From: Typha latifolia
Taxonomy: Eukaryota; Streptophyta; Magnoliopsida; Poales; Typhaceae
Direction: 5' to 3'
Length of the DNA stretch: 64,000 nt
NCBI GenBank assembly: GCA_019914945.1
Contig: CM034103.1
Coordinates: forward strand, 13,020,001 to 13,084,000
Of the stretch, positions 62,482-64,000 are shown one piece after another. The first letter of the stretch is position 1. Each line of letters begins with the position of its first letter. A program made the translations under genes and the position numbers. The notes under the pieces were generated by a model, which saw nothing but the letters and a program-made list of their open reading frames with translations, was not told the DNA's origin and searched no databases.

Positions 62482-63461
62482 CGGCGGTCAGCGGGCCTTG
62501 TTTTGGTTCGCCGTTATACTTTTATAGCCTTGCAAAATAGTTGCGATGTGTTATATTGTGGATGTAGCATGAACTCGTGCTTAACCTCTTGTATCATGAT
62601 GTGTGGAAATTATATGGATTGGAGTGCTGGGTGTGAAAAGAGAAATTTTTAGATTAAAAAAATATATATATATATATATATACGATATCTTTTTATTTTT
62701 ATTTAATCATTCGGCTCTTGCGTTTTGCCTAACATCCATTAACAAAATAGATAATTTTTTTCATTATTTTTAAAAATAAAAAATTAAAATACCTTTTAGC
62801 AATAGAGTGTTAATAATAATAACTTAAATAGAGGCATTATAAGTATTATGGATATATGGTTAATTTAACTTATCCATACAATAGTTGTCTATTAAGATGA
62901 TTTTGGTATAATCGAATAAAAAATATCTATACGATAGAGTGTTAATAATAATAAAATTCTTTATTGATATTTGCATGTATATATATCTTTCAAAATATAT
63001 TTTTTTTGCACAGATATCTTTTCGGTTACTTTTCAATAAAAACAAAATTAATTAATAATTTAATATAAAATAAAAAAAATTTATTAACTATGAGAAATGT
63101 ATGAAAGCTAGAATAATAATATTTTCCTCATTTTATATCTAAATAGTTCAAATGTTGTCGGTTAATTAATCTTAAGGGGCATGCATACATTCAAAAAATC
63201 TAGTGTTTTAAGGAGTATAAATACAAAATTTAATTTTAAAATGATATACAAACAAAATATTTTTAAAGAATATATATGCAAAAAGAAAATAACAATATTT
63301 AAAGTATATATATTGCCATAAATGGAGATAGCAGCCCTGTTCACCTCCTTTCCACCCGTATTAACTTTCTCCTACTATGTCACTGTCCTCAATTTACCTA
63401 CATCTTTATATACATATCACATCCTTTCATTGCTCCGCAGGCACACCGTACCGCTGCCTCC
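62482..63461. other. Intergenic between the CASP-like and zinc-finger genes
   Basis: The first ~150 bp is CASP-like 3' UTR. Then comes a (TA)n run (about 62662-62682) and very AT-rich sequence to about 63320 with nothing recognisable. C/T-rich sequence after 63320 leads into the zinc-finger promoter. Confidence 0.5.
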
Positions 63462-63469
63462 TATTTATA
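63462..63469 (+). promoter_or_regulatory. TATA-like element of the C2H2 zinc-finger locus
   Basis: TATTTATA lies about 60 bp before the ATG at 63526, followed by C-rich leader-like sequence. Confidence 0.4.
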
Positions 63470-63525
63470 CTCTAACTCCTTTCCCCTCCAAAATATTTCT
63501 CCCATATATCTCTAGAAAATTAGAA

Positions 63526-63829
63526 ATGGAGAATAAGTCTAAGACTCTAGACCTCAATGCCATGCCAACAGTGGCACAGTCTGAATCAACCGGTGGATTC
63601 TCTTGTAATTATTGTCAAAAAAAAATTTGCAGCTCGCAGGCGTTAGGCGGTCACCAAAATGCTCATACTCGAGAGGAGCTTGGCAAAGAAGAGCCAAGAG
63701 CTAGGGATGGCGGTGTCGGCCCAAGACGACCCAAATAGGTTGCAGGAGACTAGGGTATTTTCAATTACATGTAGTCAAGGATATGTTCATCAGATAGTCG
63801 ATGAGATTGACACTTCTCTTAGGCTATAA
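63526..63829 (+). pseudogene. C2H2 (QALGGH) zinc-finger repressor gene, frameshifted
   Basis: Single-finger C2H2-EAR proteins are plant transcription repressors. The frame from 63526 opens MENKSKTLDLNAMP, with an EAR-like LDLN, then gives one finger: CNYCQKKICSSQALGGHQNAH. It stops at 63736-63738 after 70 aa, and the part after the finger (REELGKEEPRARDGG) is unlike the family. In the frame starting at 63674 the expected continuation appears: RSLAKKSQELGMAVSAQDD, on to IDTSLRL and TAA at 63827-63829. That end resembles the C-terminal EAR motif of these proteins. A short indel in GAGAG at 63671-63675 (loss of two bases, or gain of one) would explain the switch. The usual finger-core Phe is Ile (KKIC for KKFY). 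Either a real pseudogene or an assembly error; the leader and TATA look intact. Confidence 0.75.
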
Positions 63830-64000
63830 AGTGTCCTTTTCTTATATTTGAGTTTTTCTTTTGCATACAATATCTTTTCAACTTAAATTAGTTAAGATAT
63901 GTTGTATATTTTCAGTTTGTGATGTATGTAATAAGTGAGTCAATGTTAAGACATCACTTTTTTTTGAGGGGGATGGTGTGGAATATTCTATCTTGGAACT
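63830..64000. other. 3' flank of the zinc-finger locus
   Basis: AT-rich sequence with no recognisable gene. It probably includes the 3' UTR of the zinc-finger transcript. Confidence 0.4.

Noticed and set aside
63322..63525. N-terminal extension of the zinc-finger protein by 68 codons
   Set aside because: It overlaps the TATA-like element and C-rich leader, and family members start close to an LDLN-type motif as at 63526.
1..64000. CRISPR arrays, operons, rRNA or tRNA genes, phage or bacterial islands
   Set aside because: The window is plant nuclear DNA; no spaced identical repeats, no cloverleaf sequence or rRNA block was recognised. A dedicated tRNA scan was not possible.

Overview
The window is nuclear DNA from a flowering plant. 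Eleven protein-coding loci, nearly all multi-exon with GT-AG introns, lie in AT-rich intergenic DNA full of (GA)n microsatellites and small MITE-like repeats. A monocot is the likeliest source: the first exons of the PGDH gene and the RRM gene, and the intronless ATL gene, are sharply GC-rich while downstream exons are AT-rich, which is the 5'-to-3' GC gradient of monocot genes. A Tourist-type MITE fits too. I cannot name the species. All exon models below were built by hand from splice consensus, reading frame and recalled family conservation. No transcript or database was consulted.

Layout, left to right: (1) 412-3313, minus: the 5' half of a RAD23 ubiquitin-receptor gene that runs off the left edge. 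(2) 5037-10717, minus: a complete 14-exon AFG1-like mitochondrial AAA ATPase with a probable leader intron. (3) 13055-13546, plus: an intronless ATL-type RING-H2 E3 ligase. (4) 18278-18576, minus: SEC61 gamma. (5) 20235-21412, plus: a Myb/SANT-like (L10-interacting MYB type) protein. (6) 22431-24480, plus: mitochondrial ATP synthase epsilon. (7) 27204-31737, minus: a two-RRM RNA-binding protein. (8) 33031-38514, minus: the ARF-like GTPase ARL1. (9) 40531-44662, minus: plastid 3-phosphoglycerate dehydrogenase. (10) 46508-54374, minus: a CBP60 calmodulin-binding protein. (11) 59047-62481, plus: a four-TM CASP-like protein. (12) 63526-63829, plus: a C2H2 zinc-finger gene that is frameshifted.

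These are unrelated housekeeping and regulatory genes (proteasome shuttling, mitochondrial quality control and ATP synthesis, ER translocation, Golgi traffic, serine synthesis, calcium signalling). There is no operon-like or cluster logic. Head-to-head pairs (AFG1/ATL, SEC61G/MYB, CBP60/CASPL) have intergenic gaps of about 1 to 4.7 kb.

The most interesting items are: a probable U12-type AT-AC intron in the RRM gene, whose recognition changes the predicted C-terminus from a premature stop to a family-like tail; a short frameshift in the C2H2 zinc-finger gene, after which the lost family-like tail resumes in another frame and ends in an EAR-like motif; a SEC61G stop codon that directly abuts a splice donor; a 163-bp Tourist-like MITE with intact TAA duplications; a 19-nt microexon in ARL1; and several local tandem duplications, one of 177 bp in the probable 3' UTR of the RRM gene.
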